The translations under genes were made by a program, and so were the position numbers. Source: Microcoleus sp. bin48.metabat.b7b8b9.023 (GTDB taxonomy: Bacteria; Cyanobacteriota; Cyanobacteriia; Cyanobacteriales; Microcoleaceae). From it: a stretch of 62,711 nucleotides of DNA. Every line of letters starts with the position of its first letter. The stretch's first letter is position 1. The notes under the pieces are model-generated. The model had not been told where the DNA came from. It searched no databases and worked only from the letters and a program-made list of their open reading frames with translations. Positions 45,840 to 56,450 of this stretch are shown in pieces. Where the stretch lies: contig NZ_JAAFKG010000049.1 in assembly GCF_013299185.1 (NCBI RefSeq), forward strand, positions 1 to 62,711. Reading direction: 5' to 3'.

Positions 45840-45978
45840 TAGTATTACCTCATTACAAGTTGTTCTAATTTTAGCAGACGGCGGTTGAAACCGCGTCTTG
45901 TCAAAGGATATCAGCCGGACGCAAACTGAAGAGAAGGGTGCATCTGTGTTTTGCTTTTAATGCCGTGCGAGTAGATAT

Positions 45979-46043
45979 TGTAGGGTGCGTCAGCGATAAG
46001 CAGAATTTTCTGGTGAAGAGCCAGAAGTGGCTGACGCACCCTA
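45979..46043. repeat. long imperfect palindrome (TAGGGTGCGTCAGC ... GCTGACGCACCCTA)
   Basis: Arms of 14 bp separated by about 35 bp, a well-known kind of cyanobacterial dispersed palindrome. A partial MITE A copy follows it at about 46055-46105 (AGGGCTGAAGCCCAACAAC...GAGAACCGCTA), touching the stop of the sulfotransferase gene. Confidence 0.8.
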
Positions 46044-46054
46044 CTACAAATCAA

Positions 46055-46105
46055 ACTAAGAGGGCTGAAGCCCAACAACATACCTCATCTTTATGAGAAC
46101 CGCTA
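46055..46105 (-). mobile_element. MITE family A, truncated copy
   Basis: Only the half with TIR TAGCGGTTCTCATAAAGATGAGG (minus strand) and the GGGCTGAAGCCCAACAACAT core remains; the other end is missing. The stop codon of the sulfotransferase gene lies immediately after it. Confidence 0.65.
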
Positions 46106-46107
46106 TC

Positions 46108-48009
46108 TTATTCCCAATCAAACTTTCTACCCAAAAACTCTTCTAATTCGTGATTGTAAGGTTTAAAATAATCGCTCAACAGTTCGCGGACTGACTCATT
46201 TACCCGCTGATAAGAACCAGGATTAGCATTTTGGTATTCAGATAATTGATATTCCGGCAACTCTAAAAAGGCTAAAACATGATTGACAGTTGTCGCCGCA
46301 CCTGCATACAAATCTTCGCTTTTCAAAATTAACAACTGTTCTCGGGGAAAGAAAGCCAGCCAGTTTTTAATAAATTCTATATACCTACCGCGAGCTAAGT
46401 AATTCCCAGGCTCCTCACCGATGATGTATTCTGGGTTTTGATTCAGCCGTTCGATTTCGTCGCTAATTGCCCGATCGAGCGATCGCCCTTCCCAGTTTAA
46501 GCCCTTTAAGCGGTAAAAATGAGAAATCGCGCGATCGACCGGATTTCGCAACAGCACAATCAGCTTCGACTCTGGACACGCGCTGTAGAGACGTTCCGGC
46601 GCTTCCCGAAAATCAAAATAGCTCGGACTTGCCTCACCCGTGATAAATTCCCCTCCCTGTGGGATTGGGGGAAAATGGGCCCAATACCAATCAATCCCTC
46701 TGTGAAAGTGCCAGGAGAAAAAATCCATCTCCTTTTTAATCGGACTCAAAATTTGCGGGTGTTCAGCTAAATAAGTGTACAGAGAAGTCGTGCCGCACCG
46801 CTGAGAGCCAATAATTATAAACTTAGCACATTTGACTGGTTTTAAGTTCCTATTTTGTGGAACAGACATATTGCTTGTCTCTGTATTTTGTGGCACAGGC
46901 ATCTTGCCTGTCTCCATATTTTGTGCAACAGACATCTTGCCTGTTCTCTTACTAAGAATAGATGCAAAACTTTGTTTGTAACTAACAGTTTGATAACAGC
47001 TAATTGCGTCGGCAATTTTGCCTTGCCTAGTCAAAACTTCTCCCAAATTTAAATAAGGCCAAAAAGCCTCCGGTTGAGCATCAACAACTTCTCGGCAAAA
47101 GTTCTCAACTCGATCCAGCTTGTTTTGCTCAATCAAAACTTCCCACAAATTGTAATAAAACCACCAAGGAAGATCGGGATTTATTGCTATCGCTTGCAAA
47201 AATGCCGCCGCCGCTTCCTCCCCATATTTTTGCTGGCTCAAAACCGCACCTAAATTGTAATAAGACCAGCAATCATCCGGTTTTTGGGCTACTGTGGCGC
47301 GGGCTGAGGCTAAAGCGCGATCGCACTCGAGGGCTTCGGTAACGCACTTTTGCTGTTCCTGCAACAACCGCTCCAAGTCTGCTGGCGATACAGCACAATC
47401 TGGGATAATTGTCAAAATAATTTGGTAAATAATTGTTGCGCTTTTTGGGCGATCGCGCTGTGCTAACTTCTTTCCTAACTGTAAATAAAACTCCAAATTT
47501 TCCGGTGTAACTTGCAATTGAAATTGTTCTAATAATGACTTTGAGTCAGACATTGTTTGTCCGAGAGCATATCCCAACTTCTCGTAAATTCCCGGCAAAT
47601 CTCCGTCAATATGAATAGCTTTTAAATAGGCGACAATAGCATCATCCCACTGTTTGAGTTTAGTTAAAGCCTCGGCTAAATTGTAAAAAGACCAAGGAAA
47701 ATCTGAGTTGAGTGCAATCTCGCAGCGGTAAGCAGCGACAGCATCCTCCCAGCATTCGAGTTTCAGTAAAGCATCGCCCAAATTGTGATAAGACCACGAA
47801 AAATCTGGATTTAACTCAACAGCTTTTTTGTAGGCCGCTACAGCATCCTCCCAGTATTCGAGTTTTAACAAAACATCGCCCAAACTGTGATGAGACCACG
47901 AAAAATCTGGATTTAATTCAACAGCTTTGCGGTAAGCAGCAACAGCATCATTAAACTCACCGCTTTCTTGCAGGGAATTGCCCAACTTGTGGTAATCGTG
48001 ACTATTCAT
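46108..48009 (-). CDS. TPR-sulfotransferase fusion protein
   Basis: About 633 residues from ATG 48009, which has AGGAG 7 nt upstream and overlaps the preceding stop (ATGAATAG). Residues 1-360 are TPR repeats of the AxxYxKAxELNPDFSWSYHNLGD kind, in two blocks. A linker carries three NMSVPQN/KMPVPQN repeats (about 380-410). The C-terminal 240 residues are a sulfotransferase: the PAPS 5' loop IIGSQRCGTTSLY, then LLRNPVDRAISHFYR (3'-phosphate loop) and YIEFIKNWLAFFP. It would sulfate a glycan. It is the last gene of the TPR operon. Confidence 0.9.
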   Translation of the reverse strand: MNSHDYHKLGNSLQESGEFNDAVAAYRKAVELNPDFSWSHHSLGDVLLKLEYWEDAVAAYKKAVELNPDFSWSYHNLGDALLKLECWEDAVAAYRCEIALNSDFPWSFYNLAEALTKLKQWDDAIVAYLKAIHIDGDLPGIYEKLGYALGQTMSDSKSLLEQFQLQVTPENLEFYLQLGKKLAQRDRPKSATIIYQIILTIIPDCAVSPADLERLLQEQQKCVTEALECDRALASARATVAQKPDDCWSYYNLGAVLSQQKYGEEAAAAFLQAIAINPDLPWWFYYNLWEVLIEQNKLDRVENFCREVVDAQPEAFWPYLNLGEVLTRQGKIADAISCYQTVSYKQSFASILSKRTGKMSVAQNMETGKMPVPQNTETSNMSVPQNRNLKPVKCAKFIIIGSQRCGTTSLYTYLAEHPQILSPIKKEMDFFSWHFHRGIDWYWAHFPPIPQGGEFITGEASPSYFDFREAPERLYSACPESKLIVLLRNPVDRAISHFYRLKGLNWEGRSLDRAISDEIERLNQNPEYIIGEEPGNYLARGRYIEFIKNWLAFFPREQLLILKSEDLYAGAATTVNHVLAFLELPEYQLSEYQNANPGSYQRVNESVRELLSDYFKPYNHELEEFLGRKFDWE

Positions 48010-51000
48010 GCACAACTCCTGCAATATTCATTAACTTCTCTAGCGAGTTCATATCCACCCGCATATCTTTATGTCCCGAATATTTATGAGTTTGGTCATC
48101 AAACAATTCAGCAATTAAATAGTAATGTTCTAACTCACACAAATTACTAATAGTCCAAAAGCAAGTTGGCACATAAATAGGAGAAAAAATCTCAATTACT
48201 TTAGTTCCTGGGCTGCAAAAAACTAAATTAGTCAATCCACCTCCGTGAGGGGCGACAACTACCTCAGCCGCAGCCAAACAGGCTGCTTGTTCCGCTACCG
48301 ACATCATTTCTAACTTAACTGTACGAAACCCAATTTTTTCTAGATAGGCGACAACCTCTTCGTCATTGACTATTCGCCGATAGGATGCTCGATTTCGACT
48401 GATATAAATTCGTTTTGAATATTTTGTATTTTGGGAATTATCTTGATTTAAAAATATTCGTTTTAGATATTCGCATTTCCATTTAGAGGTTCCCGAAGCA
48501 CCATCACAAATTGAAGGAACTATTAATTTATCCGCTGTAAAGTGAGGCAGGTAGCGACTTTCTAAAATTTTATCTAGTGGAATTCCTAAAGTATTTAAAC
48601 TTTCTTTTTCATAAGCCAAATCCCAAGCATTAACAACAAACTTATCAATAGTGTCTATCAATCCGCAGCGCTGCAAAAGCTCGAACCGTGTAACCACATC
48701 AAACATCCAATGAAAATAAGCTGCGCCTCCCCAGCGAGCAGATAAAAAAGCCACATTTCCCTCGACGTGTTCGGGGAGAGGCAATTTGTCGGAAGTTATG
48801 ACTAATTCAGGACAACCCGTTGAGATATCGGGAACAAGTTTATTGTCTGAAGTAATGGCGGCGGTAGTAGCAATATCTGCCCAAGCTCGTCCTTTTGGTA
48901 TGGTAGCAACAAAAGATTTTTTGATATTAAATTTTTCATCTTTCCAGCATTTGCTGTTGGTGTGGATTGTTTTGGAGTCAGATAAATTGATTTCACTGGC
49001 AGGATAGATGTCTGTGCAAGTAATCCTCGGATCTGACTCTGCTGCTATCACCAAATCATCTGTAAATCCACAGTATTTTTTGAGAAAACTTAACGGCAAA
49101 AAATTATAGCCAAGTTTGAGGAGGTCGGCTTCATTCACTTCTCCTTTTTGTTCTAAAGCATATGTTAGATGATAGTAAACTCCAAACAAATCTGGTTTGA
49201 TTTGCAGGGTTTGAACAAAATTAGATATTGCCCTATCCCACTGCTGTTGTGCCATTAAACTCAAACCCAATCCTTCGTAACACCAAAATGATTTGGGATC
49301 TAGATTGATGCCTTGCTCGTAAATTGCGATCGCCCTTTCCAGTTCTCCTTGCTCCCGCCAAGCATCGCCCAGCTTCTTGTACAGCCAACTGTGCTCGGGT
49401 TCTAGCTCAACAGCACGACCAAAAGCAACGGCAGCTTCCGGCCAATTTTGTTGTTTTTCTAGAACTTCCGCCAAACTATTGTACAGCCAACCATCGGGAT
49501 TTAATTCAACAGCTTTGCGGTAAGCTGCTGCCGCATCTTCCCAATTTTCTAGTTCAATCAACGCCTTACCCAACCTCTCGTAAGACCAATAAAAATCCGC
49601 ATTTAGTGCAATAAATTTGCGGTAGGTTGTCGCAGCTTCCTCCCACTCAGAAAGCTGCATCAACATATCGCCTAAACCGCTGTAATTCCAGCAAAACTCG
49701 GGATTTAACTCAATAGCTTTGCGGTAAGCAGCAGCGGCTTCGCCATATCGATCGAGTTCCTGCAACGTTTCTCCCAAAAAGTGGTAAGCCCAACTAAAAT
49801 TAGGATTTAGCGCGATCGCCTGTTGGTAAGCGATCGCAGCTTCTTCCCACAACTGCTTATCTTGCAGGCATTTACCCAACTTGTGGTAAGTTAGATAATT
49901 GCCCGACTTAATTGCGATCGCAGTTTGATAGCAGGCGATCGCCTCATCCAGATAACCGCCACCTGCTGCAATATGCCCCAACTTTTCCCAACCTTGACAC
50001 AAAACTGCTTGCTCTTCGCCCAAACTTTGATTCCCGGTTTTTTTGACAATCAGTTGATAGCCTTTGTGCACTACTTCTAACTGACTTCCAAACATTTCCA
50101 GAAAAAGATCTATCCCGATTTTAGTATTTTGCTCCGGATTGTCGGGATAGGTAAACTCATAATCGTCAAAAATCATCAATCCCCCAACTTTCACCACCCT
50201 CCAAGATAAAATCGCATCTTGCAGAGCGCTGGTGGCTTTGTGACAACCGTCAATGTAAGCAATATCGTAAGCTTCTGAATCCAAGGTTACTAACACTTTC
50301 TGAGAATAACCTTGCAAGGGAATTACTTTGTCGGCGGAACCCGTTTTTGTTATATTGCCATGAAATTGTTCTTGGAAATACAAGTCAATACAAGTAATAT
50401 TTGCTGTCGGATGAGTTAAAATATTATCCAACAACCAGCAAGCAGACATTCCTTGCAAGCTGCCAATTTCTACCACTTGAAAATCCGCGATTCCCGCTAA
50501 ATGCTGCAAATGCAGTTTCCAAATGTGAATATTGTGAGTAAACCAATCTTGGGTAAATTGATAATTTTTGGCCGCACACTCAGGCCAACCTCTCAATTCA
50601 GCGGCTTTTTGGTGGAAAACCATCGCTTCTTCCACTTGTCCTAATCGCGGTAAAAGATTTCCCAAGTCGCTGTAAGGCTTAGAATTAGTCGGATCTACTT
50701 CTATTTGACTGCGGTAAGTGGCAACAGCTTCTTCCAATAAGTTTTCCCGAATTAAGGCAAATCCTAAATTAGAATAAAACACCAGAATATCCGATCTGAG
50801 TTCGATGGCTTTGCGGTAGCTACTAATAGCTTCTTGCCACATTTGTTTGTGAGCTAAAGATTCCCCTAAGTAATTGTGTGCCCAATAGGAATCACGATCT
50901 ATTTCCAGCACCTGACGGTAACATTGAATAGCCTCATCAAATTCGCGTCTTTGCGCGAAAAGATTTCCCAAACCCATATAAGAGCGAGCGTAATTCGGAT

Positions 51001-51739
51001 TGATTTCGAGGCTTTGTTGGTAACAGGCTATTGCCCGATCGCCTTCTCCTCGCTCCGCCAAAGTTTGACCCAAGCTGTGGTAAGATTCAAAAGAATCTGG
51101 ATTGATAGCAATGGCTTGTTGGTAATTGGCGATCGCCTCATCCCACCGTTTCTGTGCGACCAGCATTTCGCCCATATTGTGATAAGCTGTTGCCAGTTGC
51201 GGGTCTAGTTCAATTGCCTGCGAATAACACTCAGTAGCGCGATCGAGCTTTCCCAATTCAACTAAACTATTTCCCAGAGTGACGTATTCCTCAGCCGTTG
51301 CCCAATTCGGCTCGATCTTGAAAGCTTGATACCAACAGTCTGCCGCCTCTGCTCGCCGATCCAACTGCATCCAAATTTTCGCCAACAGCCGATAAGCCGC
51401 GGCAAAATTCGGTGCTAGGGCGATCGCTTTTTCACAACTGGCGATCGCCTTTTCCCACTGTTTTCCTTGAGAATACAGACTGCCTAGATTAGCATACACT
51501 TCCGGCAAATTCGGATTGCGATCGAGTGCCGCTTCATACCACTGTTTAGCCTGCTCGACTTCACCTTGAACCTGCATTACCTTCCCAAGAGTCTGACAAG
51601 CCACCGCCAAATTCGGTTCAATTTTCAGCGCTGACTCGCAAGCAGCAACTGCCTCATTCAACCTTCCTTCAACCAAATAAACTTCTGCTTGCCGATTCAA
51701 ATCAACCGCTGCTTTTTCCATCTTCTCAATCGAGGGCAT
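48002..51739 (-). CDS. giant TPR protein with SAM methyltransferase and GT61 glycosyltransferase domains
   Basis: A 1245-residue protein. Residues about 10-400 are a TPR solenoid. Residues 405-570 form a class I methyltransferase-like domain (VVEIGSLQGMSACWLLDN for SAM, AYIDGCHKATSALQD, GGLMIFDDYEF). A second TPR block runs to about 870. The C-terminal 350 residues are a GT61/DUF563 glycosyltransferase (AYFHWMFDVVTRFELLQRCG, RIYISRNRASYRR, VVAPHGGGLTNLVFCSPGTKVIEIF). This is an uncommon domain string that would let one polypeptide hold an acceptor and modify it twice. It lies between the other two TPR genes on one strand (24 bp and overlap). Confidence 0.9.
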   Translation of the reverse strand: MPSIEKMEKAAVDLNRQAEVYLVEGRLNEAVAACESALKIEPNLAVACQTLGKVMQVQGEVEQAKQWYEAALDRNPNLPEVYANLGSLYSQGKQWEKAIASCEKAIALAPNFAAAYRLLAKIWMQLDRRAEAADCWYQAFKIEPNWATAEEYVTLGNSLVELGKLDRATECYSQAIELDPQLATAYHNMGEMLVAQKRWDEAIANYQQAIAINPDSFESYHSLGQTLAERGEGDRAIACYQQSLEINPNYARSYMGLGNLFAQRREFDEAIQCYRQVLEIDRDSYWAHNYLGESLAHKQMWQEAISSYRKAIELRSDILVFYSNLGFALIRENLLEEAVATYRSQIEVDPTNSKPYSDLGNLLPRLGQVEEAMVFHQKAAELRGWPECAAKNYQFTQDWFTHNIHIWKLHLQHLAGIADFQVVEIGSLQGMSACWLLDNILTHPTANITCIDLYFQEQFHGNITKTGSADKVIPLQGYSQKVLVTLDSEAYDIAYIDGCHKATSALQDAILSWRVVKVGGLMIFDDYEFTYPDNPEQNTKIGIDLFLEMFGSQLEVVHKGYQLIVKKTGNQSLGEEQAVLCQGWEKLGHIAAGGGYLDEAIACYQTAIAIKSGNYLTYHKLGKCLQDKQLWEEAAIAYQQAIALNPNFSWAYHFLGETLQELDRYGEAAAAYRKAIELNPEFCWNYSGLGDMLMQLSEWEEAATTYRKFIALNADFYWSYERLGKALIELENWEDAAAAYRKAVELNPDGWLYNSLAEVLEKQQNWPEAAVAFGRAVELEPEHSWLYKKLGDAWREQGELERAIAIYEQGINLDPKSFWCYEGLGLSLMAQQQWDRAISNFVQTLQIKPDLFGVYYHLTYALEQKGEVNEADLLKLGYNFLPLSFLKKYCGFTDDLVIAAESDPRITCTDIYPASEINLSDSKTIHTNSKCWKDEKFNIKKSFVATIPKGRAWADIATTAAITSDNKLVPDISTGCPELVITSDKLPLPEHVEGNVAFLSARWGGAAYFHWMFDVVTRFELLQRCGLIDTIDKFVVNAWDLAYEKESLNTLGIPLDKILESRYLPHFTADKLIVPSICDGASGTSKWKCEYLKRIFLNQDNSQNTKYSKRIYISRNRASYRRIVNDEEVVAYLEKIGFRTVKLEMMSVAEQAACLAAAEVVVAPHGGGLTNLVFCSPGTKVIEIFSPIYVPTCFWTISNLCELEHYYLIAELFDDQTHKYSGHKDMRVDMNSLEKLMNIAGVVHE

Positions 51740-51763
51740 AAATAAACTTACTCCAGACGCCAG

Positions 51764-54640
51764 CTAACCCAAACCAACTACTTCAACCATCCTTTTCAGC
51801 GAACTCAAGTTCACCAAAATATCCTCAGTCAGCGAATTTTGATACATTAACTGTCTAATAGGATAACATTCAAAAGCCTCACCAGCTAAAAAGTAATGTT
51901 CCAACTGCAAATATTGACTGATTCCCCAGTAATAATGACTGATATAATGAGGCGACACCAACTCAATTACTTTAGTTCCAGATTTACTAAAAATCGTATT
52001 TGTCAACCCGCTTCCGTGGGCAGCAACTATCACCTCAGCATGGTAAAAATGAGCAATTTGCTCTGCCAAAGACATCGACTCAGGTAAAATAGAAACAAAG
52101 CCCGATTGTGCCAAAACCTCAACCACATCTTCCTCGTTCAAAACTCTGCGATATCTGGCTTTGCTGCGACTGATGTAAATGCGCTTTGGATAACTTGAAC
52201 CAGGTATAATTCCCTTGAGAAACTCCCGCCTCAAAAAATCGATCGCCCATCCGGACGGCCAGCCCAAATATCCCGCAAAAGAAGGTACAATTAACTCTGT
52301 TGCTTGCAGGTGAGGAATGCGATCGCTCTCCAAAACCTTTTCTTGTGGAATTCCCAGAATCCTGAGACTTTCGCGCTGAAATTCATGCTGACAACTGTTC
52401 ACCAAAAACCAATCAATTTCCGCCAAATCCCTACCGCTGCGTCGCAGCAATTCTATCCTCGGCAAAACGTCCACCATCCAGTGAAAATAGACATTTCCCG
52501 ACAAACCAGAAAGCACCGCCACCCTGCCGTCAATTTGCTTTAAAGGTGGAAAGGATTCTAACTTAAAAACGCTGTGTTTTCTGATATCATGCTTCTCGCA
52601 TCCCGGCAACAAACCCGGATAATCTCTCGACACATCAGCCAATAAATAATTGTCAGGAGTAATGACAGCAATCGCTTTGCAAATCAGCCAATAATTTTGC
52701 TGCGGCACAATCCAAACTCGCCCGTTGGGAATCTGTGCCACAAAAGTTTTTGGGGTTTCCACAGGTATCGGCTGCGAGTTAGACAAACGGCAAACTCCCC
52801 AACCCAAATGCACCGGATCGAACCACTTAGAAATTCTGTGCAAACACAGCCCGCAAGTTAAACCGGCACAATCGGAATTTGCCAACTGCGAATTAACAGA
52901 AAATTTAGAAGTCGGAATATTTTCTGCCCTGGCTTCTGTTGCAGATTTCCAAACAATTTCCACATAATTGCCAGCATCCAATTTAGCATTAACCAGCCAA
53001 TCCCAACTCGATAAATAAATACCGCGCGGATGTTCTAAAGACTTGTCTTCTGAAGATATAAACCTCTGTCTGCCCCACTGTTTTGGCTGTCCGTACCCGT
53101 GCAATTGCAACTCTAAAACCTGTTCGTAATAATCGATCGCCCGTTCCCAATGTCCCTGTTTCTCCAGCAGTTTCGCCAACTCAAAATAAACATGAGGTAA
53201 AGCTGGTTGAATTTTCAAAGCCATGCGGTAAACGACAATTGCCGCGCCGAATCGGTGCTGCTGGGCCAAGCAATTTCCCAGTCGCCAGTAAAGCTCTGCA
53301 TTTTTGGGCTGAATTTGCAAAGCTTTTTGATAATAAGCAGCGGCTGATTCATATCCGCCATACTCTGTTAAAGCATTCCCCAAATGCAGGTAAATTTCTG
53401 CTAAATAATCGCATATTTCAGCAATTGGGAATTGGGCATTGGGAATTGGGAATTGGGCATCGGGCATTGGGAATTGGGCATCGGGCACTGGGCATTGGGC
53501 ATCGGGAATTGGGCATCGGGCATCGGGAATTTGGAATTGTTTAAATACTTCCCTCTTCATTCCATCCGTTACATCCGTTAAATCCCGCACATTGCTCGTT
53601 GCCGAACTTCCCATCAGTGCTGTGAGAAATCGATCGCACGCAGCGATCGCCCTTGACAACTCATCATCCTCTACAGCAGCAACTTGCCTCGTTTCTCCCA
53701 AACGACAGTAAGCCTCAACAAATTCTGGCTTGAGAGCTACCGCCTGCTTGAAATAAGGCATGGCTTCGGCAATTTTGCCCAAAAACATCAAAGAAAATCC
53801 GGCGTCTGTATAGCCGGAAATATGTTGGGGATTGAGTTCGATTACCCGATCGAAACAAGCAACCGCCGCCAAATGTTCCCCCTGCAATTGCCAAGCTTTC
53901 CCTAGATTGTAGTGAGCCAAAACCATCTCCGGCTCTAGCTCGATCGCGCGACGGTAATATGCGATCGCCTTGAAGGGACTTTTTTCGTGGAACACCTGGC
54001 CCAAATTATTGTGCGGCGTCGCCCACTCCGGCTTAATCTCGATCGCCCGCTGGTAAATCTCGATCGCCTCAGCAGGGCGATCTTCCTTCAGCAAAATCAC
54101 GCCCAAATTGCTGTAAGCTTCCACATAATCCGGCTGGAGGGCGATCGCCTGACGGTAGCTATCAATTGCCGCTTCTAGCTGATTATTTTCATTTAAAACC
54201 ACAGCCAGATTGAATACAGCAAGTAAATAATCGGGTTTTTGGGCAATCGCCTTGCGGTAACAGTCGATCGCCCCCAACAAATTACCCTGACTGTGAAAAA
54301 CATTTCCCAAGTTATAATTTAACTCCGGCCAGTCTGGCTTCAACTCCAGAGCTTTGACGTAGTGAAAAGCCGCCTCATCCAGCCAGCAATACTCGCTGTA
54401 AAGTTGACCCAAGTAAGCATGGGCCAGCACAAACGTCGGCGAAATCTCCAAAGCTTGCACAAAAGCATCTCTTGCTGCCGTCGGATCTCCGCTCGCTTCG
54501 AGGATTTCGCCTAAAGTGGTGTAAGCTAGCGGCGAAAATGGCTGTAGTTCGATCGCCTGATGGCAAAAATCGATCGCCTGACTTAACTTTCCCTGGTTCA
54601 AATAAACTTGGGCTTGCCGGATGTATTCTTGAGTGGTCAT
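51764..54640 (-). CDS. TPR protein with GT61 glycosyltransferase domain
   Basis: 958 residues. A TPR solenoid occupies residues 1-330 and 405-500. The C-terminal 350 residues are a GT61 glycosyltransferase ([58 protein letters not shown]), closely related to that of the next gene. Between the TPR blocks, residues about 345-406 are an intrusion encoded by dispersed repeats (IPDAQFP-type units). It is the first gene of the three-gene operon, followed 24 bp later by the methyltransferase-GT61 gene. Confidence 0.9.
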   Translation of the reverse strand: MTTQEYIRQAQVYLNQGKLSQAIDFCHQAIELQPFSPLAYTTLGEILEASGDPTAARDAFVQALEISPTFVLAHAYLGQLYSEYCWLDEAAFHYVKALELKPDWPELNYNLGNVFHSQGNLLGAIDCYRKAIAQKPDYLLAVFNLAVVLNENNQLEAAIDSYRQAIALQPDYVEAYSNLGVILLKEDRPAEAIEIYQRAIEIKPEWATPHNNLGQVFHEKSPFKAIAYYRRAIELEPEMVLAHYNLGKAWQLQGEHLAAVACFDRVIELNPQHISGYTDAGFSLMFLGKIAEAMPYFKQAVALKPEFVEAYCRLGETRQVAAVEDDELSRAIAACDRFLTALMGSSATSNVRDLTDVTDGMKREVFKQFQIPDARCPIPDAQCPVPDAQFPMPDAQFPIPNAQFPIAEICDYLAEIYLHLGNALTEYGGYESAAAYYQKALQIQPKNAELYWRLGNCLAQQHRFGAAIVVYRMALKIQPALPHVYFELAKLLEKQGHWERAIDYYEQVLELQLHGYGQPKQWGRQRFISSEDKSLEHPRGIYLSSWDWLVNAKLDAGNYVEIVWKSATEARAENIPTSKFSVNSQLANSDCAGLTCGLCLHRISKWFDPVHLGWGVCRLSNSQPIPVETPKTFVAQIPNGRVWIVPQQNYWLICKAIAVITPDNYLLADVSRDYPGLLPGCEKHDIRKHSVFKLESFPPLKQIDGRVAVLSGLSGNVYFHWMVDVLPRIELLRRSGRDLAEIDWFLVNSCQHEFQRESLRILGIPQEKVLESDRIPHLQATELIVPSFAGYLGWPSGWAIDFLRREFLKGIIPGSSYPKRIYISRSKARYRRVLNEEDVVEVLAQSGFVSILPESMSLAEQIAHFYHAEVIVAAHGSGLTNTIFSKSGTKVIELVSPHYISHYYWGISQYLQLEHYFLAGEAFECYPIRQLMYQNSLTEDILVNLSSLKRMVEVVGLG
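53420..53608. repeat. dispersed short repeats inside the TPR-GT61 coding sequence
   Basis: A run of ATTGGGAATTGGGC / ATCGGGCATTGGG units followed by an ATCCGTTACATCCGTTAAATCC unit. The first kind occurs between genes at 15.84 and 28.80 kb (as CCAATGCCC), the second at 33.83-33.91 kb. Here they are in frame and encode repeated IPDAQFP peptides, so intergenic-type DNA has become coding sequence. Confidence 0.88.
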
Positions 54641-54746
54641 TGCTTGCGGTGCAGTTGCGGTTGCTTTACCGCTTCAGGAAAACTTATAAATTCTGATTTT
54701 AAAACTTTGATCTTTTCAGACTATCTATATTTTAGGCGATCGGGTC

Positions 54747-54804
54747 GTTCGTAGTGCGGACTTCAGTCCGCAATATGCTGCGGACTGAAGTCCGCACTAC
54801 GAAC
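54747..54804. repeat. near-perfect 58-bp palindrome
   Basis: GTTCGTAGTGCGGACTTCAG TCCGCA and its inverse with a 6-base loop, in the gap between the TPR operon and the RTX gene (54641-55038). It belongs to the GGACTTNAGTCC class seen at 1.5 and 31.4 kb. The remainder of the gap shows nothing. Confidence 0.9.
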
Positions 54805-55038
54805 AGTTTTTTGTTATAGTAATCGATCGCACATGATGTCAGAAGGCAAAATAAAATATTAATTCGGTCGATCGCTCTCGATCGATTTTTTTAAAATACT
54901 CTTGCTTTACTTGAGCCCTTGAATATTTCAACCTCACCCCGCTGTTGGCAGAATGAGGTTGAAATCCTTTCAAACGATCGGCTTTTGTGAGAACAGCCCC
55001 GGATAAAATCCGGTGTCGCCCCACAACCGCCAGTTGTT

Positions 55039-55896
55039 TTAGAACACCTCGAAATTGTTCGAGGTAATAGTCAGGCCAGTCTGCAACTGAGCAACCTGTA
55101 GCACTCCGTTGCCACTGTTGAAGAACAACGCACCGTTTGTGGGGTCGTAGATCAACTTGTTAGTGGTGGATCCTGGGCTGCTGGCGCTGAAACCAGAAAC
55201 GACAACAAACTCGCTGGTATCGACGCTGTTGCCCAAAGCACCGAACACCCCGCCGCCGGTCGTCTTCAATCTGATCTTATCTTCAGCAGGCGTAAAGTCA
55301 GTGATCGTGTCTACGCCGAAATCGCCGCCAGCACTCGCGAAGTAGAACGTGTCGCTACCAGCACCGCCAGTCAGGACATCGCTGCCTCTGTCGCCAGATA
55401 CGAAGTCATTACCAGCGCCACCATCGACAGTATCGTTGCCTTTACCGCCCCAGATGGTATCGTTGCCATCGCCACCGCTGACAGTATCGCTGCCTTGGCC
55501 GCCAAACAGGGTATCGTTACCAGTTCCGCCGAGTACGAGATCGTTGCCTTGGTCTCCAGAAACCAAGTCATTGCCAGCACCGCCGTCGAGCTGGTCATTC
55601 CCTTTGCCGCCAAAGATTCTATCATCGCCGTCACCACCAGAGACAGCATCGTTGCCACTGCCTGAAACGAGGGCATCGTTACCGCTGCCGCCGCCGAGAC
55701 TGTCATTGCCGCCACCGGAAAAAATGATGTCGTCCCCACCGTTACCGGCGATGACATCATCGCCCCCAAAGGTCAGGATGATATCGTTGAGATTGCCTGC
55801 ACTTAATCTGTTTGCGGTTCCGAGACCGACAACACTAGAGCCGCCAGCTCCTGGTAGAGAAACTGCTGGTTGTGTTGGATTAGTTACCTGTGTCAT
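55039..55896 (-). CDS. RTX-type calcium-binding protein
   Basis: 285 residues. After a short N-terminus come about fifteen nonapeptide GGxGxDxUx repeats (residues 40-185; GKGNDQLDG, GAGNDLVSG, GTGNDTLFG), which bind Ca2+ and form a beta-roll. The C-terminal 100 residues (DTITDFTPAEDKIRLKT, LIYDPTNGALFFNSGNG, VAQL) are the usual serralysin-like secretion domain. It would be exported by a type I system and fold outside the cell. No catalytic domain is present. The exporter is not in this window. Confidence 0.9.
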   Translation of the reverse strand: MTQVTNPTQPAVSLPGAGGSSVVGLGTANRLSAGNLNDIILTFGGDDVIAGNGGDDIIFSGGGNDSLGGGSGNDALVSGSGNDAVSGGDGDDRIFGGKGNDQLDGGAGNDLVSGDQGNDLVLGGTGNDTLFGGQGSDTVSGGDGNDTIWGGKGNDTVDGGAGNDFVSGDRGSDVLTGGAGSDTFYFASAGGDFGVDTITDFTPAEDKIRLKTTGGGVFGALGNSVDTSEFVVVSGFSASSPGSTTNKLIYDPTNGALFFNSGNGVLQVAQLQTGLTITSNNFEVF

Positions 55897-55997
55897 TTAC
55901 ACTCCTCCTAAAAGATGAATCACTTTTCTACAATACACTTTTCCCTCCAAAGGGATTCAATAAATCGAACCGGACATCGGTTGAGACCCTAATTGAC

Positions 55998-56023
55998 CCG
56001 GCTGCTATAAGCTGTCATGTAAT
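55998..56023 (-). pseudogene. RTX gene relic: start region only
   Basis: On the minus strand ATG gives MTAYSSRVN and then a stop. The same opening, MTAYSGRVN, starts the longer relic at 56879-57124. The flanking bases (GACCCGGCTGCTATAAGCTGTCAT) are duplicated too. Confidence 0.5.
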
Positions 56024-56450
56024 TTAATTTGTCAGCAGGGAGCCGGGAACCGCGAGTTGAATCTGGTATTCGTTGAGCAGCAAGTATCAGTTGTTTTCTG
56101 CCTTGGACTCTCGACTCCATCACTCCCTCCTCTAGCACGAAAATATTGCACTTAAACGTTTGTGAGTCTACCATACGTACCTTGGGTGCGGCTACTTATT
56201 TTTTAAACTGTAGCCAGAAATACACATAGACCATTTGTTAATGGGAGTATGCTCTCAAGATTGAGAAATTGCACCGCAGTCCTTGGCAACTACCGATCGC
56301 CCGAAAGTTCGATCGCCCGCAATCGAGCTTGAACTGAGTTGCGATTTTTCAGTAGACTCTGAATCACGAGACTTTTAAGTTCCGCCCAGAGTTCCCGAAA
56401 AATAAAATTTGTTGAGCAGCACGTTATTCCCTGGAAATTCAGCCCATCGG

